Positions 1 through 6,944 of a stretch of DNA of 41,813 nucleotides are shown one piece after another. A program made the position numbers and the translations under genes. The notes beneath the pieces were generated by a model. It saw only the letters and a program-made list of their open reading frames with translations, ran no database searches and had not been told where the DNA came from. Within the stretch, counting starts at the first letter, position 1. Each line of letters starts with the position of its first letter. Source of the DNA: Alphaproteobacteria bacterium (GTDB taxonomy: Bacteria; Pseudomonadota; Alphaproteobacteria; Reyranellales; Reyranellaceae); NCBI GenBank assembly GCA_017307275.1, contig JAFKFK010000043.1, forward strand, positions 1 to 41,813, read 5' to 3'.

Positions 1-1
1 G

Positions 2-154
2 GAGGTTGATGCTGTCTTTGCATACGCCGCCGAGCATCACGCCTTCGACCACAAGGGCGCTATCCGCGTGCTTGCGCTCAACAACGACACTTCAGTCTTT
101 CGTGAACTCGCGTCCAAGTACAAGGCGCACAAGCACGCCCGCAGCCAGCGCTAA
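2..154 (+). CDS. C-terminal part of an unknown, probably phage, protein
   Basis: An open frame enters from the left edge and ends with TAA at 152-154, leaving the last 50 residues. The tail is rich in Lys, His and Arg and ends KHARSQR. It is followed after 32 bases by the next small gene with the same orientation and a clear AAAGGAAG ribosome binding site, so it probably belongs to the same phage transcription unit as the gp13/gp14-like genes. I do not recognise the family. A structural protein (capsid or tail component) would fit the position before gp13 in T7-type phages, but this is inference from order only. Confidence 0.6.
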   Translation, partial: EVDAVFAYAAEHHAFDHKGAIRVLALNNDTSVFRELASKYKAHKHARSQR

Positions 155-186
155 CCGCCAATCCAAATCATCAAAGGAAGAATAAC

Positions 187-402
187 ATGCAGGTCACACA
201 GATCACTGCCGTCGTGGACGATGCCGGTGACATCATCGAGCCCGCAGGCATTCGCCTAGTCTACATCGGAGAGAACGGACACCAGATCGCGGAGACGCGC
301 CGCCCGGTCGACGGTGCCAACGTCAAGCGCACCGTCCTCAATGTCACCACAGGCACCGAAACGACTGAAGTCGTCCCTGCCGATACTCTTGAGGCAGTCT
401 AG
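187..402 (+). CDS. small phage-type hypothetical protein (71 aa)
   Basis: This 71-residue acidic protein has alternating short hydrophobic and polar stretches that suggest a beta-rich fold. The start is well supported by the AAAGGAAG box 9 bases upstream of ATG. Its TAG stop shares the final G with the GTG start of the next gene (TAGTG), a sign of translational coupling with the gp13-like gene. No domain is recognised. The position directly before a gp13-gp14-like pair suggests a virion or assembly accessory protein, which is inference. Confidence 0.65.
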   Translation: MQVTQITAVVDDAGDIIEPAGIRLVYIGENGHQIAETRRPVDGANVKRTVLNVTTGTETTEVVPADTLEAV

Positions 403-872
403 TGACAGACACCATCACGACGCGTCCGGCCACTGAGGCGGATGTTGTCGACATCGCGGACCGTCTGTCTCCTCCCGACCTAATCAATCTTCAGGCTCTC
501 CTTCCGGCCACTCCAGTTGACGCATTGAAGAGCATGCTTACCCGTGGGGAGTGCGAGGCCGTGTACATCAACGGTCGCCCTGAAGCTCTCTTCGGCTGCA
601 GCTCCTACGCCTCCAGGCCCGCCCGTGGGTTTCCATGGTTTGCCGCATCGCGAGAGGCCTACAACAGCGAGGCACGTATTGCTGACTTGGTTCGCCTCTC
701 GCAGAAGCTCTTGGACCGTTGGCAAGCGAAGTATGCCGAACTGCTGACCATGAACGATACGCGTAACGCCTCCTATGGGGACTGGCTGTCACTCCTGGGT
801 TTCAAGGCCGTTAGCGAGCTGCCGACCACTAGCGGGCATATGTTCAACCTCTACTTCAAGGGGGCACTCTAG
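402..872 (+). CDS. T7 gp13-like internal virion protein A, GNAT-like
   Basis: The 156-residue protein starts at GTG 402 overlapping the previous stop. It resembles T7-type internal virion protein gp13, which is needed for core assembly and is distantly built like a GNAT acetyltransferase. Visible similarities are an N-terminal 'RPATEADVVDIADRL' opening typical of GNAT-type proteins, a central WFAASREAY segment matching the WFVTSDQVW region of T7 gp13, a long helix ending in a KLLDRWQAKYAEL pattern like KMLEKYDTLWNYV, and a C-terminal W-LLGFKAV segment matching FLKTIGAVF. The following gene resembles gp14, which strengthens the call because gp13 and gp14 are adjacent in T7. Enzymatic acetyltransferase activity is not implied. 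The comparison is from memory of T7 proteins, not an alignment. Confidence 0.65.
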   Translation: MTDTITTRPATEADVVDIADRLSPPDLINLQALLPATPVDALKSMLTRGECEAVYINGRPEALFGCSSYASRPARGFPWFAASREAYNSEARIADLVRLSQKLLDRWQAKYAELLTMNDTRNASYGDWLSLLGFKAVSELPTTSGHMFNLYFKGAL

Positions 873-1423
873 TGTGTCTTGACCCCCTTTCTGCAGGCAT
901 GGCCGCGACCAGCTTCGCCATCAATGCTGCTCAGTCAGTTTCTAGCTTTGCAGGTAAGCAGCAGGACGCAGCTTCCATGCGGGGCTTCCAAGCGCAGGAA
1001 GCGTACAATGCTGAGTATGCTCGCAATCAGACCTACAATCAGATTGGCCTGAGACAGCAACAGGAAGTAGACGCTACGTCCCAAGCCCTGATGGACAGCC
1101 AGATCAGAGCCACAAAGGCAAAGGCGACTGGCGACACCGGAGCCGGTGAAGCTGGCGTCCACGGCAACAGCATCGAGAGTGTCGCTCGTGGCGTGCTTCG
1201 GGAGGAAGGTCGGATTGATGCCGCCAACCTCAAGAATACCGACATGTCTATCGACCAGCTTCAGGAAGAGAAGAAGTCCGCGGACGCTCAGTTTCGTTCA
1301 CGCACCAACTTCACTCCTGTACGCGATCCTTCGGTGATTGACCTTGGGCTAGGTATCGGTAGCGCAGGACTTGGTGCCTATGACCTCTACACCAAGAGAA
1401 ACAAGCGACCGTCGAGCCGCTAA
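872..1423 (+). CDS. T7 gp14-like internal virion protein B
   Basis: The 183-residue protein begins at GTG 872, again sharing a base with the preceding TAG. The layout follows T7 gp14, an ejected core protein that helps form the channel across the host envelope. It begins MC, followed by a small-residue, Ala-rich segment containing AAQSVSSFAGKQ. A long Gln/Ala/Arg helical region follows, then an SIESVARGVLREEGRIDAAN segment that parallels SSMDRIKRVTEGQFIREAN of gp14, and finally a Gly/Ala-rich hydrophobic C-terminal segment (LGLGIGSAGLGAYDLY) before a basic tail. The length (183 against about 196 in T7) fits. A strong intrinsic terminator lies 10 bases after the stop, so the gene ends a transcription unit. 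In T7 gp15 and gp16 follow; here they do not. Confidence 0.7.
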   Translation: MCLDPLSAGMAATSFAINAAQSVSSFAGKQQDAASMRGFQAQEAYNAEYARNQTYNQIGLRQQQEVDATSQALMDSQIRATKAKATGDTGAGEAGVHGNSIESVARGVLREEGRIDAANLKNTDMSIDQLQEEKKSADAQFRSRTNFTPVRDPSVIDLGLGIGSAGLGAYDLYTKRNKRPSSR

Positions 1424-1433
1424 CAGTCACTTC

Positions 1434-1466
1434 AAGGCCCCTGGTCCACCACGCTAGGGGCCTTTC
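1434..1466 (+). terminator. intrinsic terminator after the gp14-like gene
   Basis: AAGGCCCCT at 1434-1442 pairs perfectly with AGGGGCCTT at 1456-1464 around a 13-base loop, and the 3' arm runs into TTTC. It lies directly after the gp14-like stop codon on the plus strand. The symmetrical A/T ends would allow some activity in both directions. Confidence 0.8.
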
Positions 1467-1491
1467 GCTTCTACCCTATCCCATAGGCCCA

Positions 1492-1722
1492 ATGACCCTC
1501 CCCGACACCGTGGACGCCCTAATCGACATGCTCGACACCAAGGCGTTTCCCCTTCGCAACTATTCAACAGACACGCCCTTTCACGCGATCCACCGCGAGC
1601 TAGGTAAACGTGACGTCGTTGACTTCCTTAGGGCGCTCCAGCGTGAACGCGAAGCTCGCCCGACCTACCTGCCCCTCACCGTCACGTCGGAAGACGACGA
1701 TACCGGCGTGTGGGCAAGTTAA
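1492..1722 (+). CDS. small hypothetical protein in the phage segment (76 aa)
   Basis: This 76-residue acidic protein is rich in Asp, Thr and Arg and is predicted to be mostly helical in the middle (ELGKRDVVDFLRALQRERE). The ribosome binding site is weak. It starts 26 bases past a strong terminator and is followed by another small gene in the same orientation. No family is recognised. It may be a late phage accessory gene; the short length and lack of a good Shine-Dalgarno sequence leave some doubt that it is expressed. Confidence 0.5.
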   Translation: MTLPDTVDALIDMLDTKAFPLRNYSTDTPFHAIHRELGKRDVVDFLRALQREREARPTYLPLTVTSEDDDTGVWAS

Positions 1723-1760
1723 ACCCAACACCAATTACTCAATCATTAGGAACAACACCC

Positions 1761-2000
1761 ATGGCAAATCTCAAAGACCGCATCGAGAAGGAACTGGACC
1801 GGAGACAGGAAGACCGCTCAGAACTCCGCGCTCCGCCGCCTCCGGTTCTCTCTAACGACCCCGAGCTAGAAGCCGCCCTTGAACGCGTCGCACGCGGCGA
1901 GCTGTCGAGGGCCTATCGCACTCGTAACGGTGCGCTCGTAACCACCATGCCTAGCGACCCTGTGAACTCTCCCGCGGCACCTGAAGCGAAGACGGCCTAA
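1761..2000 (+). CDS. small charged hypothetical protein in the phage segment (79 aa)
   Basis: The start at ATG 1761 (MANLKDRIEKEL) is preferred over the further upstream GTG at 1710 because that one overlaps the previous gene and the ATG has an AGGA box about 9 bases before it. The first 20 residues are a highly charged helix (Lys/Glu/Asp/Arg), followed by a Pro-rich linker and a second helix (LEAALERVARGEL). No known domain is seen. The gene is followed 32 bases later by an intrinsic terminator, so it probably ends a short transcript with the preceding small gene. Confidence 0.5.
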   Translation: MANLKDRIEKELDRRQEDRSELRAPPPPVLSNDPELEAALERVARGELSRAYRTRNGALVTTMPSDPVNSPAAPEAKTA

Positions 2001-2032
2001 GCACTCCCTTCCTTCCTCGCTAACAGCTACCG

Positions 2033-2075
2033 ACGCCTCCCCTAAGACACACCACATTCTTGGGGAGGCGTTTTC
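2033..2075 (+). terminator. intrinsic terminator in the phage segment
   Basis: ACGCCTCCCC at 2033-2042 is perfectly complementary to GGGGAGGCGT at 2062-2071, a 10-bp G+C-rich stem. It is followed by TTTTC, which makes a good plus-strand terminator. It lies between the 79-aa gene and the next gene, whose ribosome binding site (TGGAGATA) begins shortly after. Confidence 0.82.
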
Positions 2076-2094
2076 AATCTGGAGATATCTATAG

Positions 2095-2508
2095 ATGAAC
2101 ACCAATTGCGCCCTGCCAGCTTCCCAGGAAGTCTACCGCGCTAGGCTTGATCGGAACTCCCACAAGGTCGGCCTACCCGTCCCCGTCTCAGGCAAGGCAA
2201 CCTTCTCTATCTCGGGGCAATGGCGTGTCCTTGAAGAGGAAGGGCCTGATCCCACCGTGGTCATCCTCAAGTGCCGCGCACGTATCGCCAAGCGTAGCAG
2301 CGAGCACCGGCTGACGGACGACGCAACCTTTCGTCTCCCTGAGGGCACCGAATTCGCTGAGCTTCAGGTACTTGATCCGTCCGACCATACGGACCTAAAC
2401 GTCACCATAACGGCCCTTCCGCCATCCCCGTCAGCCGATGCGCGTCCGAAGGGTTGGCGCGTCGTGCCGTCTGAGGGCAAAGCGGATGGGCATCGTAAGG
2501 CAGCCTAA
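2095..2508 (+). CDS. hypothetical phage-type protein (137 aa)
   Basis: The 137-residue protein starts at ATG 2095 with a TGGAGATA box 9 to 16 bases upstream. Most of it alternates hydrophobic and polar residues in a way that suggests a beta sandwich (KATFSISGQWRVLEEE, TVVILKCRARIAKR, FAELQVLDPSD, LNVTITALPP), and it ends in a basic low-complexity tail. This would fit a small virion decoration or tail-associated protein, but no family is recognised. Its 3' end overlaps the start of the next gene by 23 bases. Confidence 0.55.
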   Translation: MNTNCALPASQEVYRARLDRNSHKVGLPVPVSGKATFSISGQWRVLEEEGPDPTVVILKCRARIAKRSSEHRLTDDATFRLPEGTEFAELQVLDPSDHTDLNVTITALPPSPSADARPKGWRVVPSEGKADGHRKAA

Positions 2509-2713
2509 GGGGAAGGCTAAGAAGCCGCTGGGGCCACGGAAGGCGCTTGAGGCGCTGGCTCAGAAGCTGGCCGCCCAGATTGTGAAGAGACAGCTAGAGC
2601 GCGGTATCCCCGAACCTGTGGCACCGGCCGTTGTGTTTGATGACGTGACGGGATGGGCCGATGTGCCCCGGCAGACGAGGCCTTCGCAGGAAGTGAAGCG
2701 GCGGTTCATCTGA
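2486..2713 (+). CDS. small basic hypothetical protein (75 aa)
   Basis: The start at ATG 2486 is preferred because GAGGG lies 8 to 12 bases upstream. It overlaps the previous reading frame by 23 bases in another frame. The first half is very basic (KGKAKKPLGPRK) and continues into an amphipathic helix (ALEALAQKLAAQIVKRQLERG); the C-terminal half is Pro/Val-rich and ends KRRFI. Nucleic acid binding is plausible from composition only. It is the last gene of the rightward phage-type series. Confidence 0.5.
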   Translation: MGIVRQPKGKAKKPLGPRKALEALAQKLAAQIVKRQLERGIPEPVAPAVVFDDVTGWADVPRQTRPSQEVKRRFI

Positions 2714-2740
2714 CACGCACCGCACTCCAGATCGGGGAAG

Positions 2741-3052
2741 TCAGAGAGGCACGATATACGGCACCAAGGATTTCAGTGTGTTTGGGTATTCAATCTTTCC
2801 CCTAGCCCTGGCGGATTTGGCGTCGACGTCCATAACTACGTAGACATCTTTTGAGCTATCGAAACCAGAGTGCACATAAATCCGAGTACAGAAGTCGCCA
2901 ATGGTCTCATGCGTCCTTACGAGCATATAAGACGTCGTCTCGTCCCAGTAGTTTCCCACCCCAACACTTGTTAACTGCTCAACGAAAGTGTCGTACCTGT
3001 GTTGGTAGGTAGCATCTCTATGAATTCGAAAGCTAACCGAGAAAACCGGCAT
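2741..3052 (-). CDS. small Cas2/VapD-like ferredoxin-fold protein, unassigned (103 aa)
   Basis: Read leftward from ATG 3052 (MPVFSVSFRIHRD), 103 residues. The pattern is strand-helix-strand-helix-strand: PVFSVSFRI, then YDTFVEQLTSVG, then WDETTSYMLVRT, then TIGDFCTRIYVHS, then DVYVVMDVDA. This matches the small ferredoxin-like proteins related to Cas2, VapD and SinR-type orphan proteins, in which the Trp-x-x-(S/T) strand is typical. No CRISPR array or other cas gene is nearby, so it is not part of an adaptive system here. Nuclease activity cannot be judged. An alternative start 12 bases upstream exists. Base composition is visibly less GC-rich than the core genes. It is divergent from the next gene across a 233-bp gap. 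Confidence 0.5.
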   Translation of the reverse strand: MPVFSVSFRIHRDATYQHRYDTFVEQLTSVGVGNYWDETTSYMLVRTHETIGDFCTRIYVHSGFDSSKDVYVVMDVDAKSARARGKIEYPNTLKSLVPYIVPL

Positions 3053-3285
3053 AATAGTCCTCAAGCATTAGTTGCTGCGCGTTTGAGGTCGCGCATTCAT
3101 TGCCTTAATATCGCAGGTTGTAGTTACTCTCTTCTACGCTACTTCGGAATGGTTGCATCTTGCCCCAAGGCACGCAAGCGGTACGTGCTGATCTGGATGC
3201 TTGAGGTCGTGGCAATTAACAGGCTGGCCATGTTAGCTATGGATAAAGGGTCGCCTACTTTGCTGCGTTCCAGTGCGAGACAAGA

Positions 3286-4026
3286 ATGGATAAGACAGAT
3301 TTCATCAAGCTCGCGCCCGCCTACTACGAGGCGGCGGTTCTAGTAGAGGTGTGGGAACGCGATGGGTATTTCTCCTTACGCGAACTACAGAGAGCCTATA
3401 TCGATCACGATGGCGAGGACGAGTACAGCTTTCTGCAGAACAACACGTTGCTAGGCGTCGCTATTGGAAGCTTGGTGCAACAGGAAGCGATGGAGGTTGT
3501 TTCCGACCCGTTTGGACCTACGCTCTATAAGCGGGGCGCTGGAATTGCTCCAGTTATTGAACGCCTCCAGGCAGATCAATCGAGCCCATTCTACAAAAGT
3601 GGCTTGGCTGGCGACAGACGTGCTTGGATATTCGCAGCGCTTCGCAGTCTTTCAAGCAAGTACCTAGAGCTTGAAATCAATGATCAAGATTTGGCGACAC
3701 CCGATTTGGATTGGGAGCCAATTCCCATTGATCGGGCCAATGAGAAATTCTTGAATGCTGAAGCGGCGGTCGCACGGACCGTTAAGGAGGTGGAAGAGAG
3801 CAACGGCTACGCTTCCCAGTACCCCGAAGAGCGCGCAACAATACTCGATAGCCTTAAGGCTCTTCAGGAGAGGCTAAGGACTGCCAAGGAAATTTCAGTC
3901 GGATATGTCAAAGCTCATGGCGTTGAGGTGCTGAGAAAACTCAGCGCCCGCTTTGGGAATGCTGCGATAGGCCGGTTGGCTGATGCCGCGATTAGCGCCT
4001 TGTTATCATGGCTCGGTTTGAAATGA
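3286..4026 (+). CDS. unknown accessory protein with hydrophobic C-terminus (246 aa)
   Basis: The 246-residue protein starts at ATG 3286. Three parts are visible. Residues 1-90 may form a winged-helix-like region (FSLRELQRAY ... LLGVAIGSLVQQEAMEVV ... TLYKRG). A linker contains DWEPIPIDR around residue 145. The C-terminal third has a Glu-rich helix (NAEAAVARTVKEVEESNGYA, PEERATILDSLKALQERL) and ends in a hydrophobic stretch (AIGRLADAAISALLSWLGL) that could enter a membrane or oligomerise. Similar C-terminal arrangements after a WEP-type motif occur in uncharacterised bacterial accessory proteins as I recall, but I cannot name the family. It converges with the SSB-tail gene 10 bases away. Confidence 0.6.
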   Translation: MDKTDFIKLAPAYYEAAVLVEVWERDGYFSLRELQRAYIDHDGEDEYSFLQNNTLLGVAIGSLVQQEAMEVVSDPFGPTLYKRGAGIAPVIERLQADQSSPFYKSGLAGDRRAWIFAALRSLSSKYLELEINDQDLATPDLDWEPIPIDRANEKFLNAEAAVARTVKEVEESNGYASQYPEERATILDSLKALQERLRTAKEISVGYVKAHGVEVLRKLSARFGNAAIGRLADAAISALLSWLGLK

Positions 4027-4036
4027 GTGCAGCCAC

Positions 4037-4729
4037 TTAGAACGGAATATCATCGTCCAGCCCATTGCCGGATGGCTTGGGAGGCTCCAGCCGCTTTTGC
4101 TTTGATGGCGCGGGTAAGGACGGCGATTGTTGCTCTGATTTCGCCTTAGAGAATATTTTCTTCAGCCGCTCCAGAGCCTCAAGGAACGGCTTAGCTTTGG
4201 TCCCTGCCTGCCCAAGAGTATCTGCGGTATCTAGGGTCAAAGCGAAAAAGGCCTCTAGGTTGGTCTTACTCTTCTCAACCTCTGTCTGGAGCTGGCCTAT
4301 GCGTGCATAGATGGCGTCTCGCTTACGGTCAGTAACCTCCAGCTTGGGTACGATTGCCCGTATCTTGGTTAACAGCGCCCCTATTTCTTTACGATGGTCG
4401 TTGTTTAGGATTACTGAAAGGCTGCCACCTCTCTTTAGACGGAGGCTTATCCGAACCTGCGCATAGGACACCGCGTTTGAGTATTCCGTCCACCAAACGG
4501 AGAACGGCCCCTCTCCGTTTGGCGGATCATCATTCAGGCGCTCAAAGGGCTCTGCGCCCCGAAGACCATGCTCGTCGAGAAATGCGCTAATAGCCTCGAA
4601 ATACCGACGAGCATGCCAATTGTTCCACCTCTCCAGCACTTCGAGGCGTTGGTTTAAGAAATCCACCATGGCGACGAACCCTTCATAAGGGTCATCGGGT
4701 AGTGCCTCTATTTCATCGCGGGTAAGCAT
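4037..4729 (-). CDS. unknown coiled-coil protein with SSB-type C-terminal tip DDDIPF
   Basis: Read leftward from ATG 4729, 230 residues. Residues 1-70 are helical (FVAMVDFLNQRLEVLERWNNW). A small strand-rich part follows (YAQVRISLRLKRGGSLSVILN, about 100-120), then a long coiled coil (about 125-195). Residues 196-222 are a Pro/Ser/Lys/Gln-rich linker. The protein ends GNGLDDDIPF. The last six residues are identical to the tip of E. coli SSB (family knowledge), which recruits RecO, RecQ, ExoI, PriA and others. The body does not look like the SSB OB fold. A role in capturing or diverting SSB-binding repair proteins is inferred. It is convergent with the preceding plus-strand gene and lies next to tRNA-Glu. 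Confidence 0.6.
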   Translation of the reverse strand: MLTRDEIEALPDDPYEGFVAMVDFLNQRLEVLERWNNWHARRYFEAISAFLDEHGLRGAEPFERLNDDPPNGEGPFSVWWTEYSNAVSYAQVRISLRLKRGGSLSVILNNDHRKEIGALLTKIRAIVPKLEVTDRKRDAIYARIGQLQTEVEKSKTNLEAFFALTLDTADTLGQAGTKAKPFLEALERLKKIFSKAKSEQQSPSLPAPSKQKRLEPPKPSGNGLDDDIPF

Positions 4730-4784
4730 TCTGCGCTGGGCGAGAAACTAGCACAGAAATCTGGGGACAATTCAGACCCTACCT

Positions 4785-4809
4785 CTACCCCAAAACCCTA
4801 CTCCAAAAC
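4785..4809 (+). repeat. tandem 12-mer repeat beside tRNA-Glu
   Basis: CTACCCCAAAAC at 4785-4796 is followed one base later by CTACTCCAAAAC at 4798-4809, 11 of 12 identical with a 13-base period. It lies between the SSB-tail gene and tRNA-Glu. Short direct repeats near a tRNA end can be arm-type integrase sites, but no integrase gene is visible in the window. Confidence 0.5.
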
Positions 4810-4811
4810 GC

Positions 4812-4857
4812 TGCAGCACTAACAGCTTCTGCTGATAGGAAAGGTTCAAGTGCTGCA
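4812..4857. repeat. 9-bp inverted repeat, possible terminator or attachment-site element
   Basis: TGCAGCACT at 4812-4820 and AGTGCTGCA at 4849-4857 form a perfect inverted repeat, with an inner CAGC/GCTG pair (4822-4833). On the plus strand it is followed by ACGTTTTT and on the minus strand by GCGTTTTGG. It could terminate tRNA-Glu transcripts running leftward, or be part of the junction between chromosome and the phage segment. Confidence 0.5.
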
Positions 4858-4894
4858 ACGTTTTTCGGAAGATGGCGGCTTCCTTGCGTGTAGG

Positions 4895-4970
<76 letters not shown>

Positions 4971-5025
4971 TGAAGCCGGCGGCAGGGTGTACCCGCAAGA
5001 GGCTGGCAAATCAAGCAAAGTAGGC

Positions 5026-6861
5026 TCAACCCAGGACCGAGCCAGCCGCCGGGGCGGCGTCGTCGATCTGCAGGCGCACGCTCTGCCTGCCGCCGAAACG
5101 GTCGATCCGCAGGGCCCCCGCAACATTCAGCACAGGCCGCGCGGAATCGAGCAAAGCCGGCCCCAAAGCGGTCTGGTTGGCCCGGAAAGCGATCGCTTCG
5201 ATCCGGCCACGTTCCGCACCGACCAGGGTGCAGCGCACATGCCCCTCGCCTACCGGCTGCGCGTAGCTCACCCGCACGCCGGTCAGCGCAAAGCGCGGCA
5301 GCGCGTTGCCGGCGCCGAATGGGCCGGCCCGCTCGATCATGTCGACCAGCTCCTGGGTCGCGGCAGCCGGCGCGAGAGCTGCGTCGATGCCGAGTTCGCG
5401 CACGGCGGGTGCTGCGCCAAGCTGCGGGGCAATCCGCGTATCGAGGAAATGCGCCAGCTCCGGCAACGCCTGCCGCGCCACGGTGAGGCCCGCCGCCATG
5501 GCGTGGCCGCCGCCATTCACCAGCAGGCCCGCCTGCCGGGCCGCGATCACCGCTGCGCCGAGATCGACGCCGCGCACGGAGCGCCCCGATCCCTTGCCCA
5601 GCTCGCCATCCATGCCGATCACGAACGCCGGCCGGCCATATCGCTCGACGAGTCGGCTGGCGACGATGCCGATCACGCCGACGTGCCAGCCCTCGCTCTC
5701 GACCAGCAGCACCGAGGGCAGGCCTTTGCGGTCGGGGCCATAGAGCCCCTCGATGCGGCTGATCGCCTGGTCGAGCACCTCGCGTTCGATGGCGCGGCGC
5801 TCGGCATTGAATTCGTCGAGCCGGAGTGCGAGCGCGCCGACCTCGTGCGGATCGTCGCTGGAGAGCAGCCGCGCGCCAAGATCGGCCTGCCCTACCCGGC
5901 CGCCGGCATTGACCCTAGGCCCCAGGAGGAAGCCCAGATGATAGGCGCCCGGTGGCTCCTTCAGCCGCGCGACATCGGCGAGCGCGGCCAGGCCGGCATT
6001 GCGTCGCTGCGCCATGACCTGCAGCCCCTGCCGCACCAGCGCGCGATTGACGCCGACCAGCGGGACGACATCGCAAACCGTGCCCAGCGCCACGAGGTCG
6101 AGCCATTGCCGCAAGTCGGGCTCCGGCCGCGATGTGCCATACCAGCCGGCCTCGCGCAGGGCGCGGTTGATGCCCACCGCCAGCAGGAAGGCTACGCCCA
6201 CGGCGGCGAGCTGCTTGTGGGGGCTTTCGTCGTCGAGCCGGTTGGGATCGACCACGGCAATGGCCTCGGGCAGCGCGATCTCCGCCATGTGATGGTCGAT
6301 CACGATCAGGTCGAGCCCGACACGCCTGGCTTCGGCCAGGGGCTCGAAGGCGGTAACGCCGCAATCGACGGTGACGACGACCGAGGCGCCGTCCTCCTTG
6401 ATCTTGACGAGCGCAGTCGCGTTCGGCCCGTAGCCTTCCTTGCGGCGGTCGGGAATGTAGACGCCGATATCGCCGCCGACCGCCCGGAAGAAACGCAAGA
6501 GCAGAGCCGACGACGTCGCACCATCGACGTCGTAGTCACCGAAGACGACGATGCGTTCGCCCTGGCGGACAGCGTGCACCAGACGGGCCACCGCCGCATC
6601 CATGTCCTTGAGATGCGACGGGTCGGGCAGGAATTTGCGCAGGGTCGGATCGAGGAAATCCGGAACCGCTTCCAGCGGCACGTCGCGTGCCGCCAGCAAC
6701 CGGCAGATCGCGTCCGGCAAGCCGTGGCGCTGGCCGATGGCCAGCGCCGTGCGTTCGTCAGCCAGCCGGGCCGCCCAGCGCCGCCCAGTCAGCGAACGTT
6801 CGACACCGAGAAACGCCGCACGCTCGGCTCTCACGTCGCCGGATATGACACCATCGGACAT
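5026..6861 (-). CDS. recJ: single-stranded-DNA-specific 5'-3' exonuclease RecJ
   Basis: RecJ degrades single-stranded DNA 5' to 3' in RecF-pathway recombination, mismatch repair and replication-fork repair, using metal ions held by DHH-family motifs. The 611-residue product shows GDYDVDG at 108-114, VDCG at 165-168, DHH at 189-191, the VALGTVCDVVPL motif near 257-268, GPRVNAGGRVG at 314-324, and the DHHA1 motif GGGHAMAAG at 450-458. Length is normal for RecJ. It starts at ATG 6861. In many alphaproteobacteria recJ follows hom and glpX; here two extra genes separate it from glpX. RecJ interacts functionally with SSB, which is of interest given the SSB-tail protein just beyond the tRNA. Confidence 0.96.
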   Translation of the reverse strand: MSDGVISGDVRAERAAFLGVERSLTGRRWAARLADERTALAIGQRHGLPDAICRLLAARDVPLEAVPDFLDPTLRKFLPDPSHLKDMDAAVARLVHAVRQGERIVVFGDYDVDGATSSALLLRFFRAVGGDIGVYIPDRRKEGYGPNATALVKIKEDGASVVVTVDCGVTAFEPLAEARRVGLDLIVIDHHMAEIALPEAIAVVDPNRLDDESPHKQLAAVGVAFLLAVGINRALREAGWYGTSRPEPDLRQWLDLVALGTVCDVVPLVGVNRALVRQGLQVMAQRRNAGLAALADVARLKEPPGAYHLGFLLGPRVNAGGRVGQADLGARLLSSDDPHEVGALALRLDEFNAERRAIEREVLDQAISRIEGLYGPDRKGLPSVLLVESEGWHVGVIGIVASRLVERYGRPAFVIGMDGELGKGSGRSVRGVDLGAAVIAARQAGLLVNGGGHAMAAGLTVARQALPELAHFLDTRIAPQLGAAPAVRELGIDAALAPAAATQELVDMIERAGPFGAGNALPRFALTGVRVSYAQPVGEGHVRCTLVGAERGRIEAIAFRANQTALGPALLDSARPVLNVAGALRIDRFGGRQSVRLQIDDAAPAAGSVLG

Positions 6862-6944
6862 GACGGCACTTTAGCCCGAAAGCGCTGTGGACGACTTACC
6901 GCACGAGCCCTGCTAGCTTTGGGCAGGCTATTGTGGGGAACTCG

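Noticed and set aside
2741..3052. Possible cas2 gene of a CRISPR system
   Set aside because: No repeat-spacer array, cas1 or other cas gene in the window; only the fold is suggestive.
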